This document shows, in pieces, positions 17,858 through 26,655 of a stretch of DNA of 61,752 nt. The stretch covers positions 61,916-123,667 of the forward strand of contig HF985636.1 in NCBI GenBank assembly GCA_000431155.1, written 5' to 3'. Both the position numbers and the translations under genes were made by a program. The notes under the pieces are model-generated. The model was not told the origin of the DNA. It saw only the letters and a program-made list of their open reading frames with translations, and ran no database searches. This stretch comes from Bacteroides sp. CAG:927. GTDB taxonomy: Bacteria; Bacteroidota; Bacteroidia; Bacteroidales; Muribaculaceae. Every line of letters starts with the position of its first letter. The first letter of the stretch is position 1.

Positions 17858-18511
17858 ATGAAGACATTTCAACTCAGTGCTGAGCCTCGTACCAGCCTCG
17901 GCAAGAAAGCTGCCAAAATTCTCCGCAGTCAGAATCTTATTCCTGTAGTGCTCAATGGCGGCGAAATCATAACCCTCCCCTACAACGGCACCCTGCGTGA
18001 AGGTGAAAAAATTGTAGAAATTGATAACGGCAAAGGTCTCATAACCACCGACCTCACTGTAACAGCCGACAGCGTTCGCAAACTCATCTACACTCCCGAC
18101 ATCTTCGCTATTGAACTTGACATACACGGTGAAAAGCGCATGGCAGTGCTCAAAGACATCCAGTTCCACCCTGTTAAAGATTCCATTCTGCACATTGATC
18201 TTCTGGAAGTGAAAGAGAACAAGCCCGTAGCAATTGAAGTTCCCGTGAAACTTGAAGGCCACGCCGAAGGTGTGAAAGCCGGTGGTAAGCTCACTCTGAG
18301 CATGAAGAAGCTCCGCGTTAAAGCTCCGTACACCGCAATCCCCGAGCGTCTGGTTATCAATGTTGACAACCTTGGTCTCGGCAAATCACTTCAGGTTGGT
18401 GAACTTTCATTCGAAGGCCTTGAACTGATGAATGCCAAAAACGCAGTGGTTTGCGCAGTTCAGCTCACACGTGCCGCTCGTGGTGCCGCTGCAGCTGCTG
18501 CCACCAAATAA
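17858..18511 (+). CDS. rplY: 50S ribosomal protein L25 (Ctc form)
   Basis: 217 residues, the long two-domain form. The N-terminal L25 beta-barrel binds 5S rRNA (residues 1-95, starting KTFQLSAEPRTSLGKKAAKI), and the C-terminal TL5/Ctc domain (about 100-190) includes VPVKLEGHAEGVKAGGKL. It ends in an Ala-rich tail. The separate promoter and ~80-nt leader would allow its own control. pth follows by 23 bp, the same rplY-pth order seen in many bacteria. Confidence 0.96.
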   Translation: MKTFQLSAEPRTSLGKKAAKILRSQNLIPVVLNGGEIITLPYNGTLREGEKIVEIDNGKGLITTDLTVTADSVRKLIYTPDIFAIELDIHGEKRMAVLKDIQFHPVKDSILHIDLLEVKENKPVAIEVPVKLEGHAEGVKAGGKLTLSMKKLRVKAPYTAIPERLVINVDNLGLGKSLQVGELSFEGLELMNAKNAVVCAVQLTRAARGAAAAAATK

Positions 18512-18534
18512 GTTGACAAGCTAATCAGAACTAT

Positions 18535-19098
18535 ATGAAATATCTGATTGTGGGATTGGGTAATATCGGCGAAGAATATCGCCATACCCGCCACAACATA
18601 GGATTTATGATATTGGATGCCTTTGCAAAGGCATCCAATATTTCTTTTATCACCGAACGCTATGGCGATGTAGCGCATATGCGGTTGAAAAACAAGCAGC
18701 TCGTGCTTCTCAAGCCATCTACATACATGAACCTGAGCGGCAATGCCGTTCGTTACTGGCGCGACAAAGAGAACATTGAACCTGACCATATCCTTGTGCT
18801 TGTAGATGACATAGCTTTGCCCTTTGGAACCATACGCATCAAAGGGCAAGGGAGCGATGCAGGTCACAACGGATTAAAGAACATAGCCCAGATGCTCGGC
18901 ACGCAGGCTTATCCGCGCTTGCGGTTCGGCATAGGCAACGATTTTCCACGCGGCTGCCAGATAGATTATGTGCTCGGACAGTTCACGCCCGAACAACAGG
19001 CAGAACTGCCGGCAAGAATAGAAGTGGCTTGTGAGGCAATCAAAGAGTTTTGCCTTGCCGGTATAGGCAGAGCCATGAACACGTTCAACAACAAATAA
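18535..19098 (+). CDS. pth: peptidyl-tRNA hydrolase
   Basis: 187 residues. It releases tRNA from peptidyl-tRNAs dropped by ribosomes. Signatures: LIVGLGNIGEEYRHTRHNIG at residues 3-22 with the catalytic His of the RHNIGF element, KPSTYMNLSG, and VDDIALPFGTIRIKGQGSDAGHNGLKNI. Full length for the family. It lies between rplY and the S4-domain gene in a tight operon (2 bp to the next ATG). Confidence 0.97.
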   Translation: MKYLIVGLGNIGEEYRHTRHNIGFMILDAFAKASNISFITERYGDVAHMRLKNKQLVLLKPSTYMNLSGNAVRYWRDKENIEPDHILVLVDDIALPFGTIRIKGQGSDAGHNGLKNIAQMLGTQAYPRLRFGIGNDFPRGCQIDYVLGQFTPEQQAELPARIEVACEAIKEFCLAGIGRAMNTFNNK

Positions 19099-19100
19099 TA

Positions 19101-19568
19101 ATGCCTAAATCAGAAGTCAGAATAGACAAATGGCTGTGGGCTGTGCGCATATTCAAAACACGCACCATAGCTACAGATGCATGCAAGAAAGGGCGGGTGA
19201 GCATAGGCGACACCCCGGCCAAACCGTCGCGCATGGTGAAAACAGGCGATGTTGTCAAGGTGCGCAAGCCACCGGTCACGTACTCGTTCAAAGTACTTGG
19301 CCTGACGGAAAATCGTCTGGGAGCCAAACTCGTGCCCGAATATATGGAAAATATCACTCCGGCCTCGGAGATGCATCTGCTTGACATGGTGAAGATAAGC
19401 GGATTTGTGGACAGACGCAAGGGCCTGGGTCGCCCCACCAAGCGCGAAGGCCGTGAACTGAACCGCTTTACCGAGCAGATTTTCAATCCCGACGGATGGG
19501 ATTTTGACGACTTTATGGGTGATGATGATTTTGACCCGGAATTCTCAGAAGAGGACCTTGGTGAATAG
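19101..19568 (+). CDS. S4-domain RNA-binding protein (Hsp15-like)
   Basis: 155 residues from ATG 19101, 2 bp after pth; an in-frame ATG at 19050 would overlap pth by 49 bp and is less likely. An S4 domain occupies residues 5-70 (RIDKWLWAVRIFKTRTIATD, CKKGRVSIGDTPAKPSRMVKTGD), and a basic middle (KGLGRPTKREGRE) precedes a strongly acidic tail rich in Asp and Glu. Relatives of Hsp15/HslR bind stalled 50S subunits carrying nascent chains. The neighbours rplY and pth support a ribosome-rescue context (inference). Confidence 0.9.
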   Translation: MPKSEVRIDKWLWAVRIFKTRTIATDACKKGRVSIGDTPAKPSRMVKTGDVVKVRKPPVTYSFKVLGLTENRLGAKLVPEYMENITPASEMHLLDMVKISGFVDRRKGLGRPTKREGRELNRFTEQIFNPDGWDFDDFMGDDDFDPEFSEEDLGE

Positions 19569-19637
19569 TTTTAACATATATTGTCAACACGGCTGTCAAA
19601 TTTTCCTTAATTTTGCGGATTAATAATCATACCACTA

Positions 19638-20681
19638 ATGCTGGACCGTATCATATCCCCTGACAAAGTGCAATCCGTAAAAAATGCCGTGGAGAATAAC
19701 CATCGGTTTGTGATTGTGTGCCACATGACTCCTGACGGAGATGCCTTGGGTTCCAGTCTGTGCCTTTGGCATATGCTTACGGCCATGGGCAAATCGGCAG
19801 TTATAATTACTCCTGACATGCCCCCGCGCAACCTCATGTTATTGCCGGGAAGCGACAAAATTGTGGTTGCGTCATGTCATCCGGTGCGCTGCTCCACGTT
19901 ACTCAACAAAGCCGATGTGGTGTTCTGTCTTGACTTCAATGACTTTGCGCGCGTTGACCGCATGCGCCCGATGCTGGAACAAACACCGGCATTGACCATC
20001 ATGATCGACCACCACCTTAATCCCGTGGCTAAGGTGGACATACTCATATCGCGGCCTGAGGAACCAAGCACATGCTCGCTACTGTACAGTCTGGCACACG
20101 AAGCCGGATGGACAAAGGAATGGCTGGATGCAGACGGAGCTACCTGCTGCTATACCGGCATGATGACCGATACCGGCAATTTCTCCTACAATTCCAATCA
20201 TCCCCATCTCTATACCATCATAGCCGACCTTGTGGCCAAGGGCGTGGACAAGGATGCGATATACAATCACGTGATGAACACCAATAGTGCTGAACGCCTC
20301 CGCATCATGGGCTATGCACAGTATGCCAAAATGGAGATAATGCCCCAGCACCGTTGCGCACTCATCACTCTCAGCCGCGAAGAACTTGACGAATTTTCTT
20401 ATTCCAAGGGCGACACGGAGTCACTTGTGAATGTGCCGCTGAGCATACCGGGAATCGTGTACAGCATTTATATGCGCGAAGACGAGCCGGAATTTGTGAA
20501 AGTGTCGATGCGCAGCCGTGGCGAATTTTCAGTGAGGGAGATATGTGAAACGCATTTCAATGGCGGCGGACATCATAATGCGGCCGGCGGAGAGATGCAC
20601 ACTTCGCTAAGCGAAGCGGTAACAAAGCTTCTGGACATTCTCCCCCAATACGACCACCTGTTACCCCAACAACCCGAATAA
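19638..20681 (+). CDS. nrnA: DHH-family phosphoesterase, NrnA-like nanoRNase/pAp phosphatase
   Basis: 347 residues. The DHH domain has MTPDGDALGSS (Asp-x-Asp metal ligands), CLDFND and MIDHHLNP; the DHHA1 domain ends with FNGGGHHNAAGGE. This matches NrnA, which degrades 2-5-nt RNAs and dephosphorylates 3'-phosphoadenosine 5'-phosphate. A -7-type box TAATTTTG lies at 19608-19615, with a weakly spaced TTG upstream. It probably heads the operon nrnA-DUF4827-glmM-NlpC/P60 (gaps of 12, 16 and -4 bp). Confidence 0.92.
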   Translation: MLDRIISPDKVQSVKNAVENNHRFVIVCHMTPDGDALGSSLCLWHMLTAMGKSAVIITPDMPPRNLMLLPGSDKIVVASCHPVRCSTLLNKADVVFCLDFNDFARVDRMRPMLEQTPALTIMIDHHLNPVAKVDILISRPEEPSTCSLLYSLAHEAGWTKEWLDADGATCCYTGMMTDTGNFSYNSNHPHLYTIIADLVAKGVDKDAIYNHVMNTNSAERLRIMGYAQYAKMEIMPQHRCALITLSREELDEFSYSKGDTESLVNVPLSIPGIVYSIYMREDEPEFVKVSMRSRGEFSVREICETHFNGGGHHNAAGGEMHTSLSEAVTKLLDILPQYDHLLPQQPE

Positions 20682-20693
20682 TAGCAAAACATA

Positions 20694-21284
20694 ATGAAAA
20701 TATCCCTCAAACACATTCTTATAACTTTCGGCGTCATAGCGGGAGCTGCAATGATGCAGAGCTGCGAGGACGGAAAAAGCTATGCCGAAATGCTTAATGA
20801 CGAAAACAAAGCCGTGAACCTGTTTTTGGTTGAACAGAAAGTAATTGGGTCGGTTCCTGCTGATTCAATACTGGAAGTAGGCGAAAACGCGCCATATTAT
20901 CAGCTTGACGAGGACGGCAATATATACATGAAAGTGATGTCGGTCGGCACACAGGGCAATCCCGAAGACGGCGACAAGGTGATTTTCCGCTTTATGCGCA
21001 CAAACCTGATGTACTACATTCCGGGTACAAATATCAATAATCTGGAATGGGAAGGCAATGCCGACAACCCGGTATCGAACACCACCTCGTTCCGCTACGG
21101 CGACTACACGACCCCGTCAAGCTCACAATGGGGTTCGGCACTCCAGCTTCCGCTAAGTTTCAAACAAGTGCAGCTGGGCAGCCGTGTGATGCTGGTGGTG
21201 AAATCGCAATATGGCTGGAGCGATGAAATCACTTATGTGCAGCCCTATCTCTACAATATATCCTACTATAAGCCACAAATCTAA
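20694..21284 (+). CDS. DUF4827 lipoprotein
   Basis: 196 residues. Signal peptide followed by a lipobox-like MMQSC (Cys24), then EDGKSYAEMLNDENKAV, the opening of the DUF4827 domain. The mature part is beta-rich. This family regularly sits immediately before glmM in Bacteroidales, as here (16 bp gap). An FKBP-like fold has been suggested for related proteins; function unknown. Confidence 0.85.
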   Translation: MKISLKHILITFGVIAGAAMMQSCEDGKSYAEMLNDENKAVNLFLVEQKVIGSVPADSILEVGENAPYYQLDEDGNIYMKVMSVGTQGNPEDGDKVIFRFMRTNLMYYIPGTNINNLEWEGNADNPVSNTTSFRYGDYTTPSSSQWGSALQLPLSFKQVQLGSRVMLVVKSQYGWSDEITYVQPYLYNISYYKPQI

Positions 21285-21300
21285 ATATTAAGATAACGAC

Positions 21301-22686
21301 ATGACACTCATCAAATCCATCTCAGGTATCCGTGGCACCATCGGCGGAGTGCCCGGCGAGGGGCTTTCACCCCTTGACATTGTGAAATTCACAGCCGCAT
21401 ATGCCAAATACATACGTACCACTACAACCAAAACAAGCAACATTATTGTAGTTGGCCGTGATGCCCGAATCAGTGGCGCCATGGTGAGCAGCATTGTTGT
21501 AGGCACGCTCACAGCCATGGGATTTGACGTGGTCAACATAGGCCTCGCCTCCACCCCCACCACTGAGGTGGCAGTGACCGGCGAAGATGCCTGTGGAGGC
21601 ATTATCATCACCGCAAGCCACAACCCGCTGCAATGGAACGCACTCAAGCTCCTCAATGAAAACGGAGAATTCCTCAATGACGCTCAGGGCAAAGAGGTGC
21701 TACGCATAGCCGAAGCCGGCGAATATTCATTTGCCGATGTGCTTGAGCTCGGCCACGAACTCACCAACAACACATGGCTGCATCGCCACATCAATCAGGT
21801 ACTTGCCCTTGATCTTGTGGACAAGGATGCCATAGCCAAAGCCAATTTCACAGTGGCTGTAGATGCCGTGAATTCAGTTGGAGGCACAGCAATTCCCCAG
21901 CTGCTCAAAGCTCTTGGTGTCAAAAACATCATTGAGCTCAACTGTGAGGTCACAGGCCGTTTCTCCCACACCCCGGAACCTATACCCGAGAATCTCACCC
22001 AAATAGCAGAACTCATGCGGTCAGGCAAGGCCGATGTGGGCTTTGTGGTGGATCCTGATGTTGACCGTCTTGCCATAGTTATGGAGAACGGCGAAATGTT
22101 TGTAGAAGAATATACCCTTGTAGCTGTGGCCGATTACGTGCTGTCGCACACTCCCGGAAGCACGGTGAGCAACCTCAGCTCATCACGCGCACTGCGCGAT
22201 GTGACCGAGAAACACGGACAGACTTACAACGCATCAGCTGTAGGGGAGGTGAATGTCACCACCCTTATGAAACAGACAGGTGCTGTTATCGGTGGCGAAG
22301 GCAACGGCGGTGTTATATACCCTGCCGCCCACTATGGCCGTGATGCTTTGGTAGGCGTGGCTCTGTTCCTGACCCTCATGGCCAAGAGCAGCAAAAAAGT
22401 GAGCGAACTTAAGGCCGGCTACCCCGCATACGCTATTGCCAAAAACAAGATTCAGCTCACCCCTGAAATCAATGTGGATGCCATTCTTGCCAAAGTCAAG
22501 GAGATGTATGCCAACGAAAAGGTGACAGACATAGACGGTGTCAAGATTGATTTTGCCGACGGCTGGGTACATCTGCGCAAAAGCAATACCGAACCCATCA
22601 TCCGCATATACTCCGAAGCTCACACCATGGCCGAGGCCGATGCTTTGGCAGACAAAATCAAGGCGGTGATCAATCAAATGAAGTGA
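21301..22686 (+). CDS. glmM: phosphoglucosamine mutase
   Basis: 461 residues. Converts glucosamine-6-phosphate to glucosamine-1-phosphate on the way to UDP-GlcNAc for peptidoglycan and LPS. The four alpha-D-phosphohexomutase signatures are present: active-site serine in TASHNP (Ser106), metal-binding DPDVDRLA, sugar-specificity GEGNGGVIYP, and phosphate-binding RKSNTEPIIRIYSEA. The length and style match the Bacteroidetes/archaeal-like GlmM. The following gene starts at GTG overlapping this stop. Confidence 0.95.
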   Translation: MTLIKSISGIRGTIGGVPGEGLSPLDIVKFTAAYAKYIRTTTTKTSNIIVVGRDARISGAMVSSIVVGTLTAMGFDVVNIGLASTPTTEVAVTGEDACGGIIITASHNPLQWNALKLLNENGEFLNDAQGKEVLRIAEAGEYSFADVLELGHELTNNTWLHRHINQVLALDLVDKDAIAKANFTVAVDAVNSVGGTAIPQLLKALGVKNIIELNCEVTGRFSHTPEPIPENLTQIAELMRSGKADVGFVVDPDVDRLAIVMENGEMFVEEYTLVAVADYVLSHTPGSTVSNLSSSRALRDVTEKHGQTYNASAVGEVNVTTLMKQTGAVIGGEGNGGVIYPAAHYGRDALVGVALFLTLMAKSSKKVSELKAGYPAYAIAKNKIQLTPEINVDAILAKVKEMYANEKVTDIDGVKIDFADGWVHLRKSNTEPIIRIYSEAHTMAEADALADKIKAVINQMK

Positions 22687-23636
22687 TCAGGGTACTGACA
22701 ACGATACTTATGCTTGCAGCCGCCATAACTGGTGCTGGATCGCAACCCACATCCTCCCCCGCTCCACATCAGGAGTGGGGGCTGGTAAATGTGGCCTGCG
22801 CCTCACTACGTGCAGAGCCACGGCACGGAGCGGAACTTGAAACACAGGCCACGCTCGGCACTCCGGTGCTTCTTGACACGATATGCTCCGGCGAATGGCG
22901 CATCGCCACTTTGCCCGACGGCTACCGCGCATGGATGCATACCTCAGCATATCGTACGCTCACCGATGATGAATCAGAATCATGGCGCAAAGGGAAGCGC
23001 GTCATTGTAACTCATCCCTATGGGGAGACAGTTTGCTCCGACACCCTGTCATCACCTTTGGAATCAGCTGTGACCGATGCCACATTGGGAGCCATATTCT
23101 GCGGCACAATCACACCGGGAAGCCGATTCTGCGAAGTGAAACTTCCCGATGGGCGCACAGGCTATCTGCCCACGGCCTCAGTTGACGATTTCGCTTCGTG
23201 GAGCGAGCGCCCGATGAATGTGGATGGAATAATCCGCACCGCACGCAGCATGAACGGCGTCACCTATCTTTGGGGAGGCACCACGCCAAAGGCACTTGAC
23301 TGCTCCGGATTCACTCAGGTATGCTACCGTAACTCCGGCACATTGCTGCCACGGAACGCCTCATCTCAGGCCAATATTTGCGAACCGGTGTCAAGCGACA
23401 CACCTGCCGACTGGGCCACCGGCGACCTGCTGTTTTTCGGTCCGGACCCCGACACCACACGCATCACGCATGTGGGCATTTATATAGGTTCCGGACGCTA
23501 CATCCATTGCAGCGGGATGGTGATGACCAGCAGCATAAACCAAGCCGACTCACTCTATCTGCCCCGGCGTGTACTTGCAGTGCGCCGAATCAACCGCAAC
23601 TACAATCGTTTATCGAATCATCCGTGGTATTTTTGA
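22683..23636 (+). CDS. secreted NlpC/P60 peptidoglycan peptidase with SH3 domains
   Basis: 317 residues from a GTG at 22683 in a GTGA overlap with glmM; the next ATG (22710) would cut into the signal peptide. A signal peptide of about 20 residues is followed by two SH3b-like domains (residues 32-92 and 105-170) that bind cell wall, then an NlpC/P60 domain with catalytic Cys207 in DCSGFTQ, His263 in THVGIY, and a third polar residue probably His275. The expected reaction is cleavage of the D-Glu/diamino acid bond in muropeptides. Co-transcription with glmM links wall turnover and precursor synthesis. Confidence 0.92.
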   Translation: MIRVLTTILMLAAAITGAGSQPTSSPAPHQEWGLVNVACASLRAEPRHGAELETQATLGTPVLLDTICSGEWRIATLPDGYRAWMHTSAYRTLTDDESESWRKGKRVIVTHPYGETVCSDTLSSPLESAVTDATLGAIFCGTITPGSRFCEVKLPDGRTGYLPTASVDDFASWSERPMNVDGIIRTARSMNGVTYLWGGTTPKALDCSGFTQVCYRNSGTLLPRNASSQANICEPVSSDTPADWATGDLLFFGPDPDTTRITHVGIYIGSGRYIHCSGMVMTSSINQADSLYLPRRVLAVRRINRNYNRLSNHPWYF

Positions 23637-23663
23637 ATGTCACAACATTATTGCCTAATTTTG
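23632..23663 (+). promoter_or_regulatory. promoter of the OmpA-family gene
   Basis: TTTG (23632-23635), 20 bp, TAATTTTG (23656-23663). The -33 box overlaps the stop codon of the preceding gene. Predicted leader is about 33 nt. Confidence 0.8.
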
Positions 23664-23702
23664 CGTTACATCTATAATACATTCTAACTATAACTATTGA
23701 TT

Positions 23703-24569
23703 ATGAAACCATCACGTATCTTCGCCGTATGCACACTGGCTGTAGCACTGTCGCTCACCTCGTGCGTAAGCAAAAAGAAATATCAGGCACTGCAGAGCCA
23801 GTATGACGCTTTGTCAAAAGATTACGCCGCCTCGCAGAACTCCCTCAACGAAAGCCGTGCCAACGGCCAGACAATTGACGCTCTGCTTCAGGAAGCCCGC
23901 GCCACCAATGCCGACCTTCGCGCCCGCTATGATGCCCTGCAAGGCAATCTGGCACAAAGCCTTCAGCAAAACGCCCAAGGGAATGTGAACATATCCAAAC
24001 TTGTAGATGAAATCAACGCATCCAACAGATACATCAAGGAACTTGTGAATGCCAAATCCAAGAGCGATTCACTCAACATGGTGCTTACCAACAATCTTAC
24101 CCGCTCGCTGTCGCGCGATGACCTTCGCGATGTGGACATAAAGGTGCTCAAAGGGGTGGTCTATATATCACTGAGCGACAATATGCTGTTCCAAACCGGC
24201 AGCTATGAAATCAGTCCACGCGCCATGGACATTCTCAGCAAAATAGCCAAGATAATAAAAGATTACAACTCTTATGATGTGCTCGTGGAAGGCAATACCG
24301 ACAATGTGCCTATCAGCCGTCCGAACATCCGCAACAACTGGGATTTATCGGCTCTGCGTGCATCTTCAGTGGTGCAGGTACTTCAGAACCGCTTCGGGGT
24401 TAATCCCTCCCGTCTCACCGCAGGAGGCCGCGGCGAATACAATCCTATAGCCGACAACACTACCGATGCAGGACGCCAGCGCAACCGTCGTACAGAAATC
24501 ATCATCACACCAAATCTTGACCAGTTTATGGACCTTATTGACAAGGCCCCCGACACCGATAAGAAATAA
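23703..24569 (+). CDS. OmpA-family peptidoglycan-binding lipoprotein
   Basis: 288 residues from ATG 23703 (an in-frame TTG two codons upstream is less likely). The signal ends in a lipobox LTSC, so lipidation on Cys20 is predicted. Residues 25-125 form a coiled coil (LQSQYDALSKDY, LLQEARATNADLRARYDALQ). An OmpA-like domain (about 150-270) carries VEGNTDNVP and NWDLSALRASSVVQVLQ, with the Asp and Arg that bind meso-diaminopimelate. It probably tethers the outer membrane to the wall. Own promoter, so only loosely linked to the glmM operon. Confidence 0.92.
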   Translation: MKPSRIFAVCTLAVALSLTSCVSKKKYQALQSQYDALSKDYAASQNSLNESRANGQTIDALLQEARATNADLRARYDALQGNLAQSLQQNAQGNVNISKLVDEINASNRYIKELVNAKSKSDSLNMVLTNNLTRSLSRDDLRDVDIKVLKGVVYISLSDNMLFQTGSYEISPRAMDILSKIAKIIKDYNSYDVLVEGNTDNVPISRPNIRNNWDLSALRASSVVQVLQNRFGVNPSRLTAGGRGEYNPIADNTTDAGRQRNRRTEIIITPNLDQFMDLIDKAPDTDKK

Positions 24570-24597
24570 AACCCGCATCACATAGATCATTACAGCC

Positions 24598-24624
24598 ACA
24601 GGCGCATCAGATTGATGCGCCTGT
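24598..24624 (+). terminator. stem-loop after the OmpA-family gene
   Basis: 12-bp perfect stem ACAGGCGCATCA (24598-24609) with 24613-24624. There is no T tract after it, so terminator strength is doubtful. Confidence 0.5.
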
Positions 24625-24716
24625 TGTGCTATATATCAACCCATAATACAGAGATGAATACAGATTAAATACATATCTTCACTTTTTACCATATGTTTCA
24701 TTTTACATTATTTCAC

Positions 24717-24724
24717 TATCTTTG
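24717..24724 (+). promoter_or_regulatory. -7 box upstream of the non-coding stretch
   Basis: TATCTTTG, an exact TAnnTTTG match, with no good TTTG at 19-20 bp. Transcription would start near 24731 and give about 430 nt before the next probable start codon at 25165. Confidence 0.5.
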
Positions 24725-25164
24725 CAAAGTCCGGTAGCCCCCGGAGGGAGGGTCGGGACATGGTTTATAGCACGTCAGGTATCAATCCGGCAGACCTATA
24801 AGCCAACATATGTATGAAACGTACTTTCTCTGCGTTAATTTCTGTCCATTAAATTCTCGTAGAATTTAAAATCAACCAAAGAAATCAACAGCAATGTCAG
24901 TGATGTTTATACTTGCTATGTACTTAGTTGCAAGGCGCAGAACACCCTTGTTAACCCGCATATCATCACGTAGTCAGACTGGCGTTGCTTATATTTGGTT
25001 GAAAACAATTCGAGAAACCAAAAGGATGGGATAAGCAAAAAGAAGCAGACCCCACGCGTTATCATTTACTACAATCTGAAAACCAATTATTTATTCATCT
25101 GTCAGGGGGTCGGCAGAATCACTTGAAGTTGCGCCCGACACGTATCATGAGGGTTTGCGAACAG
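24725..25164 (+). other. long non-coding stretch, candidate structured RNA or leader
   Basis: 440 bp without a convincing gene. After the -7 box the sequence is G/C-rich with local structure: CCGG...CCGG at 24731-24744, an 8-bp helix GGTTTATA (24762-24769) with TATAAGCC (24797-24804), and a perfect 9-bp hairpin at 24849-24869. GTCGG...CCGAC sits near 25109-25140. It could be a stable RNA, a long leader of the gene at 25165, or a relic. One 46-codon frame (24895-25035) is open but has no recognisable features. The tmRNA, RNase P and SRP signatures known to me were not found. Confidence 0.35.
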
Positions 25165-25689
25165 ATGAACCGTTTTATTATCGCAACAGCATTAGTTGTA
25201 TTGGCCGGAACCTTTACAGCATCAGCACAAAAGAAAGCAGTCAAGCTCATGGAGCAGACTGAAGCCCGCTATGTAGAACCAAAAGTGAGAGTTTACATCA
25301 CTCCGCAGATAGCAGACATGAAAATGCTCACGGAAGAACGTGAACAATTCGGTCCCTATCGTTTTGATGTGCCCGGTGGATTGGAAAACCTTGACCAATA
25401 TGCTATTGACGAGTGTAAGAAACGTGCACTCTACAATGCCATTACCGAATCGGAAGGTGATGCACTCATCGAGCCTATCTACAACGTGCAAATTCTCAGT
25501 TCCGAACCCAAGGTAATGCTCGTAACGCTCTCGGGCTACCCTGTGAAATATGTCAATTTCCATCCTTTAAAAGACCCCAAGGAACTGGAAACAGTCCGCA
25601 TCATCTACACGGGTAACGAAGGCAATACAAGCGCACACGAAGCGAATGTCGAGCCAAAAGCCACAACCCGTAGCGGTGTGAAAAAATGA
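25165..25689 (+). CDS. exported conserved hypothetical protein
   Basis: 174 residues from ATG 25165, which gives a clean signal peptide (MNRFIIATALVVLAGTFTASA); in-frame upstream starts from 25123 would add a charged extension before it. The mature part starts QKKAVKLMEQTEARYVEPKV and has no membrane segment. The body FGPYRFDVPGGLENLDQYAI...CKKRALYNAITES looks like a small alpha/beta domain in which a peptide of unknown role is conserved in Bacteroidales (recollection). The next gene, a beta-barrel protein, follows by 47 bp. Function unknown. Confidence 0.75.
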   Translation: MNRFIIATALVVLAGTFTASAQKKAVKLMEQTEARYVEPKVRVYITPQIADMKMLTEEREQFGPYRFDVPGGLENLDQYAIDECKKRALYNAITESEGDALIEPIYNVQILSSEPKVMLVTLSGYPVKYVNFHPLKDPKELETVRIIYTGNEGNTSAHEANVEPKATTRSGVKK

Positions 25690-25736
25690 AACAGCACTTA
25701 TCAATTAACCATTTATAAACCAAATCTTTCAACACA

Positions 25737-26555
25737 ATGAAAAAATTATTCTTAGCAACTATGGTTGCTCTCACAGCAATGGGTGCCAATGCTCAGATAG
25801 CCCGCAGCACCATGTTCCAGGCTCCCGAGCGCGAAAACAACATTATGTGGTACATTCGTGCCGGCGTAAGCATCAACAATGCTGCAGCCAACGGCAACCT
25901 CAAAGACACCTATAAAGACGATGATGGCAAAACCGACACAGGTCTTGGTTCAAAAGCAGGTTACGACATTGAATTCGGTTTCAATAAGAACATCGGTTCC
26001 AGCGATGCTTACTGGGGAATGGAATTCGGTTTCGGTACTCGCGGTTATTCACAGAAATTTGAAAATGTAAGAAGCGGCAACCTCACCGGCAACTACACTT
26101 ACACAGCTACAAGCCTTGAAAAAAATTCTCTTCTTGCTCACCGTTTCAAAATCATGCCTTTGATGTTCGGTTACAAATACGGCATCACTGACAAAATCAA
26201 ACTTGACGCCCACATCGGTGCATGGGTAAGCATTGACATGGCAGCTTCTTATAAAGAAGAGTCAGAATATTCTTTCACCAACACCTATGATCCTGACTAT
26301 AACGAATTCCGCAGCGAAAAAGACAGCTTTGGTATCGGTGATCTGAAGAACTCTGATGACGAAGGTTACTACAATCGTTTTGATGCAGGTATCCAGGCCG
26401 GTATCGGCGTATGGTATGGCCGTTGGAACCTTGACTTCTCTTACGAGCGTGGTTTCTGCAGCATCTACGACTTTGAGAAAATGTATGGCAAAACCGACAA
26501 GAGCTACTCTCTGGCAGCATCCAACGTACTGATTCGTCTCGGATTTGCCTTCTAA
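25737..26555 (+). CDS. outer-membrane beta-barrel protein (porin-like)
   Basis: 272 residues with a signal peptide (MKKLFLATMVALTAMGANA). The mature chain is a series of amphipathic strands rich in Gly, Tyr and Phe (FGFGTRGYSQKF, MPLMFGYKYGITDKIKLDAH) and ends in GFAF with a terminal Phe, as expected for BAM substrates. It resembles the OMP_b-brl / outer-membrane insertion family of Bacteroidota. Function unknown. A strong terminator follows. Confidence 0.82.
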   Translation: MKKLFLATMVALTAMGANAQIARSTMFQAPERENNIMWYIRAGVSINNAAANGNLKDTYKDDDGKTDTGLGSKAGYDIEFGFNKNIGSSDAYWGMEFGFGTRGYSQKFENVRSGNLTGNYTYTATSLEKNSLLAHRFKIMPLMFGYKYGITDKIKLDAHIGAWVSIDMAASYKEESEYSFTNTYDPDYNEFRSEKDSFGIGDLKNSDDEGYYNRFDAGIQAGIGVWYGRWNLDFSYERGFCSIYDFEKMYGKTDKSYSLAASNVLIRLGFAF

Positions 26556-26598
26556 ACAAAAACGAATCTTCTAAATTTTTATTAGGATAATAATCCCC

Positions 26599-26639
26599 AA
26601 TGGCCGCACCGATGCGAAATCCGGGGCGGCCATTTTTTT
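26599..26639 (+). terminator. terminator of the beta-barrel gene
   Basis: 9-bp stem AATGGCCGC (26599-26607) with 26626-26634, followed by a run of T to 26639. Confidence 0.88.
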
Positions 26640-26655
26640 CATTTTCACTTATTGA

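Noticed and set aside
24895..25035. 46-codon open frame in the non-coding stretch
   Set aside because: No similarity or start context, and codon use is unremarkable; kept only as part of the candidate RNA region.
25123..25164. 14-residue N-terminal extension of the exported protein
   Set aside because: The later ATG gives a normal signal peptide.
24725..25164. tmRNA, RNase P RNA or SRP RNA
   Set aside because: The tRNA-like ends, tag peptide, GAGGAAAGTCC core and GGTCAGGTCCGGAAGG-type motif were all not found.
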